A stretch of DNA of 23,241 nucleotides from a virus. Under the pieces are notes generated by a model. The model was not told the origin of the DNA. It did no database searches and worked only from the letters and a program-made list of their open reading frames with translations. This document shows positions 13,639 through 19,837 of this stretch, piece after piece. How positions within the stretch are numbered: the first letter of the stretch is position 1; every line of letters begins with the position of its first letter. The stretch spans positions 1-23,241 of IMG/VR virus record IMGVR_UViG_3300020476_000160; one strand, given 5' to 3'. The position numbers and the translations under genes were made by a program.

Positions 13639-16541
13639 TACTACTAGTAACTTGTCTATTCACGACAAGTGCAATAGCTGATAATAACACGAGCTGTTCT
13701 AACAATCAAAATTGTTATGACAGTAGTGTTTATGTCTATGAAGGTGGTCAAGACCTTATAGACCTTTACAGTATGTCAGGTACAACCAACTTAAATTCAG
13801 GTGATGATCAATGGTCCTCCCAAGTATCTCTTGGTATGGAATGGAGTAGATGGGGACAAACTTGGGGGCATGCAAGAATGTCAACCAATGGTTGTGTAAA
13901 CCTTAGAGGAGGCTCTTCAGGAGGCAATTCATCAAACTGTAACGACTACACACCACAATCCTTACCTTATAGAAATTATACCTTATATCCTTTTTGGACT
14001 GATTTAATTAGAGGAACAGCATCAGGCGGACAAAGTTCCAAGATGTTATTTAAAGACTTTGGTGATTATGTTGTCTTTGGTTGGTATTACTTAAAAGAAT
14101 ATCATAGAAGTTCAAGTAATAGTTTTGAAGCAATCCTTTACGATAATAATTCATACGAATACAGATACAGAGAATTAGATATTATTCAGCATGATGTTGT
14201 TATAGGTGAACAAGGTAGTAGTTCAGAAACAGAGACATTTTTATACTATAATGATGGACAAAGTGGCTACGCTACTTTAGATGCTTATTTAGCAGGATAT
14301 GGTGGTCCTGATATTGAAAATGGTGGATCTTTATATTCAGGTACACTTTCAGAGATGTGTGCTATAAATGCACTTTACAGTACAGAGTGTTCAGGTTATG
14401 CAGCTGCACTTTTAGCTCAAGAATGTGCTGCTAACGCATTATATAGTGAATCATGTTCTGGATATGCAGTAGCTTACTTTAATCAACAATGTGGAATTAA
14501 TACTTTGTATGATGAAGAATGTACAGGTTATGATGCAGCATACTTAATTCAACAATGTGATTTAGATACATTATATTCTAGTCAATGTGATGGTTATAAT
14601 TCAGCATTAGCAGCAGAAGAAGCTTTATGGGAAGCAATTTATGGATCCACTGATGATGATTTGTATGGTTATGATGGAAGTGATGAATACGGATATGAAG
14701 ATGAATATGGATATGATGAATATGGTAATGCTTATACCCAAGATGATATGTGGTATGATGAAGAATTTGATGAATACTTAGACCCTAATGATCCTTGTTA
14801 TCAAAATGCTTGTGAAGGATTTACAGATGCTGATTGGTATGCACTAGACATAGAACAATTCGGTCAAGAACAAGTTGATGAATGGTATGGAAATGATGTT
14901 CAATTTTCTGATGAAGGTTATATTGATTATGGAGATCAAACAGAAGAAGAATATTGGACAGAAATTGATGATGGAATGAATGAGTATGATGCAGAACAAG
15001 AAGCAATATGGCTTGCAGAAGAAGAAGCGTGGCAACAAGAAGAACAGAGAATGTATGAAGAAGAAATGGCCATGATAGAAGAACAAGAATTAGCATGGGT
15101 AGAAGAAGAAGCTTTCTATGAAACTCTTGAAACTGATGCTGATTGGTATGATTATGAAGTAGAAGAATTTGGTCAAGAACAAGTTGATGAATGGTGGGGA
15201 GAAGAAGTATCTTTTAATGAAGAAGGATTTGTAGAAGAAGCTTATTGGGAAGAAGATTTGTATGCAAATGTTGATGATATTTACATTTTAGAAGAAACAA
15301 TAGGTGTAGAGATATTTGTAGAAGAAGAATGGTCAACTGATGAAGAATTAGATATCTATGAAGAAGTATTAGAAGATTATGAATTAGAAGCATTAGAAAC
15401 TCAAGAAGAGGAAGTCTTTGAAGAATTTGAAGAAACTTATGAAGAGGAAGAACTTTACATAGAAGAAGATGAAGCCTTTGAAGAACTTATTAATGAGGAA
15501 GAATTAGAAGAACTTATTAATGAGGATCGTGAAGAAGAATTTTTTGAAGAAGCTCAAGAAGAAGAACTGTTTGATGAAGAAGGCGATGACAGTAATGACT
15601 CAGGATCCAATAATCAAAGAGAAAAGAAAAGTACTATAATGATAGCTCAACAGCAAGTACAACAAGAACAACAAACAATACAACAGGCTGTATCTCAAGA
15701 TTCAGCTCCTAGTAGTTCACAGGCAGTTGTATCAGCAATAGATTTTGGTGGTACACAACAAGATCAATCAACAGTAGCAGATGTCTTACAAGAACAATTA
15801 GATGATGGCTCAGGTAGTACAACAGGTGGAAGTTTTGACAGTAATTCATTTTCAACTGGTGGTGGTACTATGGTAAGTAGTAATCAACAACAACAAATAT
15901 CAGAATCTACAGGTGATACACAAATAATGGAACAACAAGAACAATTAACAGGTCAATCACAAATACAAGTAGCAGAAGTAGTTGGTGCAGGACCAGCAGT
16001 ATCAGCTTTTGAAGTATCTGAACAACAACAAGAGCAACAACAAGAACAACAAGTATTGACTTTTGATGATGGTTCTAGTTTTACAGTAGCAGATCAGAAC
16101 TTTGAAAGTTCTTTTGATGATGCATTAGGATCAGGACAAAGTATTGGCCAGTTTTTATCAAATCAAGCTCCAAGTTTTGCTAAGTTTGATATAGCACCAC
16201 CAACTGTTAGTGAACAACAAGTATCATCAGCTGTAGAATCATTAGCTGATAGAGTGGGTTCACAAGTAGCAGCACAGAACTTACAAACACAATTAGATAC
16301 TGTACAAGAAGGTGGTGGGTTTGATGTAGATCAAACAGCAACAGTTGCGTACATAGGGTATAGCTCAGGATTTTCAGATTATACTGGACAAGCACAATTA
16401 TCTGATAGAGATGATTGGTATATATCTAAAACATTATATAAAGATAATAAAATAGATGATAATAAATTCAGTTTTTATATGATGGCGGGTAAAACGCAAA
16501 AGAAATTACAAGAAATGATAAATAGTCAGTATAAACAATAA
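13617..16541 (+). CDS. Large modular exported-looking protein, 974 aa
   Basis: The ATG at 13617 lies inside the end of the previous gene. Parts in order: signal peptide (MGKFKYIILLVTCLFTTSAIA, 1-21), then a globular domain to about 225 resembling a NIDO-like beta domain (MSTNGCVNL, LYPFWTDLIRG, SFEAILYDNNSYEYRY). Next are four 22-residue cysteine repeats (248-335) and a strongly acidic Tyr/Asp/Glu-rich region (about 340-675) with an internal duplication. A Gln/Ser-rich stretch (about 685-860) follows, then a conserved-looking end (YISKTLYKDN ... MINSQYKQ). I recall similar C-termini in marine T4-like phages, apparently virion- or lysis-associated, but cannot assign a function. The composition suggests extracellular or periplasmic metal or surface binding. 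It is cotranscribed with the 12106 and 16553 genes. Confidence 0.82.
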   Translation: MGKFKYIILLVTCLFTTSAIADNNTSCSNNQNCYDSSVYVYEGGQDLIDLYSMSGTTNLNSGDDQWSSQVSLGMEWSRWGQTWGHARMSTNGCVNLRGGSSGGNSSNCNDYTPQSLPYRNYTLYPFWTDLIRGTASGGQSSKMLFKDFGDYVVFGWYYLKEYHRSSSNSFEAILYDNNSYEYRYRELDIIQHDVVIGEQGSSSETETFLYYNDGQSGYATLDAYLAGYGGPDIENGGSLYSGTLSEMCAINALYSTECSGYAAALLAQECAANALYSESCSGYAVAYFNQQCGINTLYDEECTGYDAAYLIQQCDLDTLYSSQCDGYNSALAAEEALWEAIYGSTDDDLYGYDGSDEYGYEDEYGYDEYGNAYTQDDMWYDEEFDEYLDPNDPCYQNACEGFTDADWYALDIEQFGQEQVDEWYGNDVQFSDEGYIDYGDQTEEEYWTEIDDGMNEYDAEQEAIWLAEEEAWQQEEQRMYEEEMAMIEEQELAWVEEEAFYETLETDADWYDYEVEEFGQEQVDEWWGEEVSFNEEGFVEEAYWEEDLYANVDDIYILEETIGVEIFVEEEWSTDEELDIYEEVLEDYELEALETQEEEVFEEFEETYEEEELYIEEDEAFEELINEEELEELINEDREEEFFEEAQEEELFDEEGDDSNDSGSNNQREKKSTIMIAQQQVQQEQQTIQQAVSQDSAPSSSQAVVSAIDFGGTQQDQSTVADVLQEQLDDGSGSTTGGSFDSNSFSTGGGTMVSSNQQQQISESTGDTQIMEQQEQLTGQSQIQVAEVVGAGPAVSAFEVSEQQQEQQQEQQVLTFDDGSSFTVADQNFESSFDDALGSGQSIGQFLSNQAPSFAKFDIAPPTVSEQQVSSAVESLADRVGSQVAAQNLQTQLDTVQEGGGFDVDQTATVAYIGYSSGFSDYTGQAQLSDRDDWYISKTLYKDNKIDDNKFSFYMMAGKTQKKLQEMINSQYKQ
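14358..14621 (+). repeat. Four tandem 22-aa cysteine repeats
   Basis: The unit is C-x9-C-x11 with the core C-x-x-N/D-A/T-L-Y-x-x-x-C-x-G-Y-x-x-A, at residues 248-269, 270-291, 292-313 and 314-335. Examples are CAANALYSESCSGYAVAYFN and CGINTLYDEECTGYDAAYLI. Eight cysteines at regular spacing suggest a disulfide ladder or metal sites in an exported protein. Similar motifs occur in other marine phage and bacterial proteins by my recollection. Confidence 0.85.
14823..15230 (+). repeat. Duplicated 33-aa unit in acidic region
   Basis: Two copies of a unit with the pattern TDADWY-x6-FGQEQVDEW-x3-V-x-F-x-x-EG lie at 14823-14921 and 15132-15230, 309 bp (103 codons) apart. About 19 of 33 residues are identical, including the whole FGQEQVDEW block. 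The stretch between them is Glu/Ala/Gln-rich and probably helical. This points to internal duplication of a roughly 100-residue module. Confidence 0.8.
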
Positions 16542-16552
16542 GGAGAATTAAA

Positions 16553-16984
16553 ATGGCTGAAATAGAAGTAGCGGGAGTTAAAGCAAGTGGTTCTAAACTA
16601 CTTTTGATTCTCCCTTTAATAGGAACTCTTATAGGTGGCCTTTGGGGTGGATTTGAACTTTACAATAGATTATTAGTAGCTGAAAAGAAATTAGCTTTAA
16701 TGCAACCAGCACAAATACAAGCTGAAATGGATAAGTTAGTAGCACTTACAGATGTTATAAAAGATAATCTACAAGGAGAAATTACAACTGCAGTTAGACT
16801 TGCTAGAGAAGTAGAAACAAGCTCTGCAGAAACTCAAAGACAAATTAGAACTGATGTTTATGAAATGGAGCGAGAAATGCAGAAGCGTTTTCGTGAAATG
16901 GATCAAGACATTAGAGATAATAGATCAGATTTAGAAGAAAAGATATCCACTATCTTAGAAAATCCACTTAATGATGTGGAGTAA
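16553..16984 (+). CDS. Membrane-anchored coiled-coil protein, 143 aa
   Basis: One hydrophobic segment (about residues 16-36, LLLILPLIGTLIGGLWGGF) is followed by a long charged helix with heptad-like spacing, from LLVAEKKLALM to IRTDVYEMEREMQKRFREMD and EEKISTILE. This is a TM anchor plus a coiled coil of about 100 residues. RBS AGGAGA (16542-16547). It closes the cluster after the two exported-looking proteins and overlaps a tiny membrane ORF at its end. A spanin-like or envelope-connecting role is possible in view of the shape, but nothing specific supports it. Confidence 0.7.
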   Translation: MAEIEVAGVKASGSKLLLILPLIGTLIGGLWGGFELYNRLLVAEKKLALMQPAQIQAEMDKLVALTDVIKDNLQGEITTAVRLAREVETSSAETQRQIRTDVYEMEREMQKRFREMDQDIRDNRSDLEEKISTILENPLNDVE

Positions 16985-17063
16985 AATTCCCGTATGGGTT
17001 ATATCTACACTTGTCTATGTGATAGGTGGTGGACTTATGTTTGTTATTATGTTTTATACTTGA
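16974..17063 (+). CDS. Tiny single-TM membrane peptide, 29 aa
   Basis: The frame starts in the last codons of the previous gene (ATG at 16974) and encodes MWSKIPVWVISTLVYVIGGG followed by LMFVIMFYT. It is a short basic start and one continuous hydrophobic helix. The overlap and clean TM profile suggest a real gene, for example a holin or regulator of the preceding membrane protein. At 29 codons chance cannot be excluded. Confidence 0.5.
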   Translation: MWSKIPVWVISTLVYVIGGGLMFVIMFYT

Positions 17064-17092
17064 TACCGCAGGTACACTTTTTGTATAATATA
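17058..17092 (+). repeat. 35-bp direct repeat, copy 1 (promoter)
   Basis: This 35-bp sequence is identical to 17710-17744 and spans a complete sigma70-type promoter. Identity stops sharply on both sides, so just the promoter is duplicated, 652 bp apart. Confidence 0.95.
17060..17089 (+). promoter_or_regulatory. Sigma70-type promoter upstream of structured RNA
   Basis: TTGATA (17060-17065), an 18-bp spacer and a perfect TATAAT (17084-17089). Initiation would fall near 17096-17098, a few bases before the closing stem of the structured RNA (17101). The -35 box overlaps the stop codon of the 29-aa ORF. Confidence 0.8.
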
Positions 17093-17100
17093 TGTCATAC

Positions 17101-17219
17101 GATTGAGAAAGTCAGTTCTATAGAAACTGATTCAGGAAACAAGAAGTTTTCAGAGTAGGTCGGTTGTTGAGTTCATGATAGACTACAACTGTAAACGAAA
17201 TCCTACTCCTTTCTCAATT
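17101..17219 (+). ncRNA. Candidate multi-branched small RNA
   Basis: Five helices fit together without conflict. P1: a 10-bp perfect stem ATTGAGAAAG (17102-17111) with CTTTCTCAAT (17209-17218), extended by a G-U pair. P2: TCAGTT (17112-17117) with AACTGA (17125-17130). P3: GAAAC (17136-17140) with GTTTTC (17146-17151), one bulge. P4: GAGTAGG (17153-17159) with CCTACTC (17202-17208), stacked directly on P1. P5: CGGTTGT (17161-17167) with ACAACTG (17185-17191), one G-U, 17-nt loop. No ORF covers it, and a good promoter ends just upstream. It may be an independent small RNA or the 5' domain of a long leader for the gene at 17378. It matches no class I know. Confidence 0.7.
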
Positions 17220-17377
17220 ACGGTTGTGGATAATAAACTAAGTATTAGAAATCGAAAGTGGGAAAATACGGGACAACAAACAAACGAAAAAGGCACGCAG
17301 AAACCTTGTTAAAAACTGATGAGTAAAAAGGAAGCTTCTTAATTGAGGCTTTCCTTGAATTTAATTATGGAGAAAAA
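17220..17377 (+). other. Non-coding leader after structured RNA
   Basis: No ORF is seen. Weaker pairings are possible: GTTGT (17224-17228) with ACAAC around 17274, enclosing TAATA/TATTA, and AAGG/CCTT around 17290-17306. The stretch ends in the hairpin at 17328 and an AUGGAG-type ribosome binding site for the gene at 17378. It probably forms the rest of the leader transcribed from the 17060 promoter. Confidence 0.4.
17328..17356 (+). terminator. Hairpin ahead of gene at 17378 (terminator or leader element)
   Basis: AAGGAA plus GCTTC (17328-17338) pairs with GAGGC plus TTCCTT (17345-17356), with one bulged T and a 6-nt loop TTAATT, giving 11 bp. The downstream run GAATTTAATT is only moderately T-rich. 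It may end the structured RNA or act as a 5' mRNA element. Confidence 0.45.
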
Positions 17378-17710
17378 ATGGGATATATAAATTTAACTAA
17401 TTCGTTAAGATACGGACCTACAGGAAAAAAAAGAAAGTCATATTATAAGACTAAAAGTTTATCAACTAAAAAACAATCAACTACAAATTCAACACTAAAA
17501 CCTTCTTATCAAGAATCTGAAAGAATGAAACAGATTCGTGAATTTAATGAGAAGTATCCTTCAGCGGCTAGTTCAGGCTTAGGAAATACAAGAAAGCCTG
17601 ACGATTCTTACAAGAAAGAAACATCAAAGAAATACACAGTAGCCATAGGTTATAATAAAGGTGGATATCAAGTAATACCTAAATCAGAGATAAAAGATAT
17701 TGGAAAATAA
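17378..17710 (+). CDS. Hypothetical basic protein, 110 aa
   Basis: GGAG RBS at 17369. The first half is basic and Ser/Thr/Lys-rich (GPTGKKRKSYYKTKSLSTKK), likely disordered. The middle has ERMKQIREFNEKYPS, and the C-terminal third (KYTVAIGYNKGGYQVIPKSE) looks like a small folded unit. I recall this C-terminal motif from other marine phage proteins without known function. The gene lies behind a 280-nt leader with the five-helix RNA, so RNA-based control is possible. Confidence 0.7.
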   Translation: MGYINLTNSLRYGPTGKKRKSYYKTKSLSTKKQSTTNSTLKPSYQESERMKQIREFNEKYPSAASSGLGNTRKPDDSYKKETSKKYTVAIGYNKGGYQVIPKSEIKDIGK

Positions 17711-17744
17711 CTTGATACCGCAGGTACACTTTTTGTATAATATA
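17710..17744 (+). repeat. 35-bp direct repeat, copy 2 (promoter)
   Basis: Identical to 17058-17092. TTGATA is at 17712-17717 and TATAAT at 17736-17741, with an 18-bp spacer. Initiation is expected near 17748, 5 nt before the ATG of the next small ORF. It probably drives 17753 to 18850. The stop codon of the upstream gene lies just before the -35 box, the same geometry as copy 1. Confidence 0.85.
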
Positions 17745-17752
17745 GGTACAAA

Positions 17753-17857
17753 ATGATAAAAACAAATATAAAAACTATTCATTCTCTTTCAAGAAAAGAG
17801 AAAAAAGCAAATAAAAAATTGTATAATAAAAAAGTGAGGAATCAATGTCATTATTAG
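17753..17857 (+). CDS. Small basic ORF, 34 aa
   Basis: This frame, MIKTNIKTIHSLSRKEKKAN and onward, is very basic (about 11 Lys/Arg in 34). It begins about 5 nt after the predicted transcription start, so its mRNA would be nearly leaderless. Its end overlaps the start of the next gene (17845). TCTCTT/AAGAGA can pair within it. It is either a short leader peptide coupled to the next gene or simply an untranslated leader. Confidence 0.4.
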   Translation: MIKTNIKTIHSLSRKEKKANKKLYNKKVRNQCHY

Positions 17858-18267
17858 TAATCGGAACCCAATATAAAGAAAATTATAATACTACAGGTGA
17901 GGGTGAGCCCTACTGGAAGTTCAAAGGCGGTTCTGAATACCTTGTTTCTATTCCAGAAGGAATGTCTCAACAAGAATGTATTAATGAGGTTACTCCATTA
18001 ATTGAATATAAAAATGAAATGTCTGAGGAATTTGTCCTTGGTCTTTTTACTGCAGAAGATGATTATCAATCTGATTTTGAAAAATCTCAAATTGAGTATG
18101 AAGTTTATGGTGGTTATAAAGAACCTAGACTTGAAAAAGTTGATGGTGTTTGGAAATATACTAAAAGATTTGAAAATGAGAATGGTGCATATATTGATAC
18201 ATGGACTATTAAAAAAGGCCATGAAACTTCTGACCACACATATCATCTTGAACCAATTGGAAGTTAA
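17845..18267 (+). CDS. Hypothetical phage protein, 140 aa
   Basis: The product starts MSLLVIGTQYKENYNTTGEG and is acidic, with mixed strand/helix composition (YWKFKGGSEYLVSIPEG, then EYEVYGGYKEPRLEKVDG). RBS GTGAGG at about 17834. The LVIGTQYKENY start recurs in small marine phage proteins I recall, but no function is known. It lies 3 nt before the next gene and is probably transcribed from the repeated promoter at 17712. Confidence 0.75.
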   Translation: MSLLVIGTQYKENYNTTGEGEPYWKFKGGSEYLVSIPEGMSQQECINEVTPLIEYKNEMSEEFVLGLFTAEDDYQSDFEKSQIEYEVYGGYKEPRLEKVDGVWKYTKRFENENGAYIDTWTIKKGHETSDHTYHLEPIGS

Positions 18268-18270
18268 TTT

Positions 18271-18702
18271 ATGCCAGTAGAAAAAAGTGAAGAATTAGAA
18301 GGTTCTTGGGTTGGACAAGAAAAACAGAGATATGATTTTGTTCTCAAACTTTTAGAACAAAAATCAACAACACGAGGTTATTGGGTTTATCGAATGACAG
18401 ATAGACATGGTAACAATTTTATTGCCTTTGATGGTAGAGAACAATGGAACCTTCCAGCTACGAAAGAATTTACACACGAATCACAACATAAACAAGAAGA
18501 AGGCTATACAGGTGATCATAGATTGCAAGAAGGAGATTGTTTTACTTGTAAAGCAACAGTCAATAGACACGATATAGCACAGTATAAATATGGTAGTCCA
18601 GATAGTAAATTTAAACAAACTGTACTAAATAGAATTAAATTAAAGGAATTCATTGGTAGAACTGATGGATATAAATCATATAATGAAGAAACAGAGAATT
18701 GA
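18271..18702 (+). CDS. Hypothetical protein, possible OB-fold, 143 aa
   Basis: The order of the segments TRGYWVYRMTDRHGNNFIAF, EGDCFTCKATVNRHDIAQY and KFKQTVLNRIKLKEF looks like five short strands of a small beta barrel with a K-x-T-V-L-N-R-I/V-K end. I have seen this in small phage proteins, and it suggests an OB-like nucleic-acid-binding fold. This is a pattern judgement only. Cys90 and Cys93 (CFTC) form the only CxxC. It overlaps the next gene by 20 nt. Confidence 0.7.
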   Translation: MPVEKSEELEGSWVGQEKQRYDFVLKLLEQKSTTRGYWVYRMTDRHGNNFIAFDGREQWNLPATKEFTHESQHKQEEGYTGDHRLQEGDCFTCKATVNRHDIAQYKYGSPDSKFKQTVLNRIKLKEFIGRTDGYKSYNEETEN

Positions 18703-18850
18703 AGATGTAAAAGAAGCTTTTATTGGAATGAAGGATCCAATACGAAGAATATTTTATCTTGAGAGAGCTTATAAAAGAGCTAAAAATCCAGAATTCAAAA
18801 AGTTGTGGCTTGATAAAAAAGAGCAACTTTTGAAAATTTATAACAAATAA
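18683..18850 (+). CDS. Small basic helical protein, 55 aa
   Basis: I use the ATG at 18683 (MKKQRIEDVKEAFIGMKDPI). The frame is open further upstream only through non-ATG codons inside the previous gene. The product is basic and almost wholly helical (RRIFYLERAYKRAKNPEFKK). No family is recognised. A late promoter and hairpin follow its stop. Confidence 0.65.
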   Translation: MKKQRIEDVKEAFIGMKDPIRRIFYLERAYKRAKNPEFKKLWLDKKEQLLKIYNK

Positions 18851-18854
18851 TTGT

Positions 18855-18862
18855 TATAAATA
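18855..18862 (+). promoter_or_regulatory. T4-type late promoter (TATAAATA) before hsp20
   Basis: Exact late box 65 nt upstream of the Hsp20 start. Initiation is expected near 18868, exactly at the 5' foot of the hairpin at 18869, so the late mRNA would begin with a stem-loop. Confidence 0.65.
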
Positions 18863-18868
18863 TAATAT

Positions 18869-18896
18869 GTAATCGCCGAAAGGGGTTACTTTTTTT
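18869..18896 (+). terminator. GNRA-capped hairpin with T7 tract
   Basis: GTAATC (18869-18874) pairs with GGTTAC (18884-18889, one G-U). After a bulged G, CC (876-877) pairs with GG (882-883). The loop is GAAA and seven T follow. It has all parts of an intrinsic terminator for the 17753-18850 operon, but it also forms the first bases of the late transcript toward Hsp20. Confidence 0.75.
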
Positions 18897-18926
18897 AAAC
18901 CTTGCTTACTAATAGGAGGAAACTTT

Positions 18927-19379
18927 ATGAATAAGTTAAGCATATGGGACGATTTCAGTCCCTTCACAATAGGATTCGGTTCAGTTTTTAATGAACTAGA
19001 TAGAGTCCGATCATTACCACAAACCAATTATCCACCTTATAACATCCGTAAGGGTGCTGAGGAAGATTCTTATATTATTGAATTAGCATTAGCTGGATTT
19101 TCAGAAGAAGATGTGACTGTTTCAGTCAAAGAATCTAATCTGACTGTCTCAGGTGAGCTTAGTGATAAGGATAATGGATTTGTTCATCAAGGTATCTCAC
19201 AACGAAAATTCTCAAGGAACTTTGTTCTTGCAGATGATGTTGTGGTTAAAGGTGCCGATCTTTCAAATGGAATACTTTCCATTTATGCTGAAAGAGTAGT
19301 TCCGGAAGAAAAGAAAGCCAGAACTATTGAGATTGGTAAGGTCTCAAAATCTACTAAGAAACAATTCTTGAGTGAATAA
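18927..19379 (+). CDS. Hsp20/alpha-crystallin small heat shock protein
   Basis: The 150-aa product has the alpha-crystallin core at about 35-140: YNIRKGAEEDSYIIELALAG (strand pair), FSEEDVTVSVKESNLTVSGE, and FSRNFVLADDVVVKGADLSN with the family's G-I-L-S-I continuation (NGILSIYAERVVP). A C-terminal I-E-I motif (TIEIG) probably mediates oligomer contacts. RBS AGGAGGA (18915). Hsp20 is conserved in T4-like cyanophages and related marine phages, where it may help virion protein folding. The late promoter upstream fits that. Confidence 0.93.
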   Translation: MNKLSIWDDFSPFTIGFGSVFNELDRVRSLPQTNYPPYNIRKGAEEDSYIIELALAGFSEEDVTVSVKESNLTVSGELSDKDNGFVHQGISQRKFSRNFVLADDVVVKGADLSNGILSIYAERVVPEEKKARTIEIGKVSKSTKKQFLSE

Positions 19380-19392
19380 ATAAAAATAGTTG

Positions 19393-19418
19393 ACGCTGAG
19401 GACTTGACTTCTCAGCGT
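19393..19418 (+). promoter_or_regulatory. 8-bp inverted repeat around -35 box
   Basis: ACGCTGAG (19393-19400) and CTCAGCGT (19411-19418) are perfect inverted copies with a 10-bp spacer. The spacer carries the -35 box, and the right arm fills most of the -35/-10 spacer. It may be an operator for the 19404 promoter, or the remains of a terminator for hsp20 (the hairpin is followed by TTTG only). Confidence 0.65.
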
Positions 19419-19431
19419 TTGCTGTTATAAT
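19404..19431 (+). promoter_or_regulatory. Sigma70-type promoter with extended -10
   Basis: TTGACT (19404-19409), a 16-bp spacer and extended -10 TGTTATAAT (core 19426-19431). TTGCTGTTATAATA (19419-19432) is identical to the promoter at 1294-1307, with the same spacer length. Initiation near 19438 coincides with an ATG of a 9-codon ORF. It drives the AT-hook gene and those after it. Confidence 0.78.
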
Positions 19432-19463
19432 AATAGTATGACTTTAATTATGAGGAAAAATAT

Positions 19464-19682
19464 ATGAGTTATTGGAATAAATTTGTTGAATTTTTAATTG
19501 GTGAACCTTCCGGTGAACGAGCTAGAGATTCTAAAGGTCGTTATATAAAAGACGATAAATCAACTTCTAATGTCAATGAAGCCTATAAAGATGGTAGAAA
19601 ACCTAAAGCTAAAGCTAAGCCAAAAGCTAAAGCTAAAAGAGGTAGAGGCCGTCCTAAGGGTTCTAAAAACAAAAAGAAATAA
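19464..19682 (+). CDS. AT-hook DNA-binding protein, 72 aa
   Basis: The C-terminal half is Lys/Ala-rich (RKPKAKAKPKAKAKRGRGRP) and ends in RGRGRPKGSKNKKK, containing the AT-hook core R-G-R-P-K. This motif binds the minor groove of AT-rich DNA, and the K-A repeats resemble histone H1-like tails. Residues 1-30 may fold (SYWNKFVEFLIGEP). It is a likely nucleoid or transcription factor early in infection. RBS is within ATGAGGAAA (19452), which looks like the RegA-type site ahead of gp45. The TAA overlaps the next ATG. Confidence 0.8.
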   Translation: MSYWNKFVEFLIGEPSGERARDSKGRYIKDDKSTSNVNEAYKDGRKPKAKAKPKAKAKRGRGRPKGSKNKKK

Positions 19683-19837
19683 TGGTATTGTTATATAAAA
19701 GAGCAGCTTTAGATCACACTAAAAAATGTACATCACAAGGTCAAGGTGGGCGTAGTAGAAGAATAAAAATATCTATGTCAACTATGAATAAAAATAAAAA
19801 GCGTTCATATAAGAAATATCGTGGCCAAGGAAGATGA
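19682..19837 (+). CDS. Small highly basic protein, 51 aa
   Basis: The ATG shares a base with the previous TAA. The product starts MVLLYKRAALDHTKKCTSQG and ends STMNKNKKRSYKKYRGQGR. I recall the M-N-K-x-K-R-x-Y/F-K-K/R-Y-R-G-Q-G-R/K ending from small proteins in marine T4-like phages, so it is likely real though under 60 codons. About one third of its residues are Lys/Arg, so nucleic-acid binding is likely. Its 3' end overlaps the next gene by 17 nt. Confidence 0.75.
   Translation: MVLLYKRAALDHTKKCTSQGQGGRSRRIKISMSTMNKNKKRSYKKYRGQGR

Noticed and set aside
14821-15096. Reverse-strand Leu/His/Phe-rich ORFs opposite the acidic region
   Set aside because: Antisense images of GAA-rich Glu codons; no start signals and two competing frames.
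17101-17320. RNase P RNA or tmRNA
   Set aside because: GAGAAAGTC and CGCAGAAACC loosely recall conserved RNase P blocks, but the P4 pairing is absent and GAGAAAG lies in a 10-bp hairpin; no tag ORF or T-arm for tmRNA.
17314-17356. Hammerhead ribozyme (CTGATGAG at 17316)
   Set aside because: No GAAA box follows the second stem and no cleavage-site helix can be formed.
18653-18682. TTG start extending the 55-aa gene upstream
   Set aside because: AAAGGA lies at fair spacing, but a TTG start inside the previous gene is less likely than the ATG at 18683.
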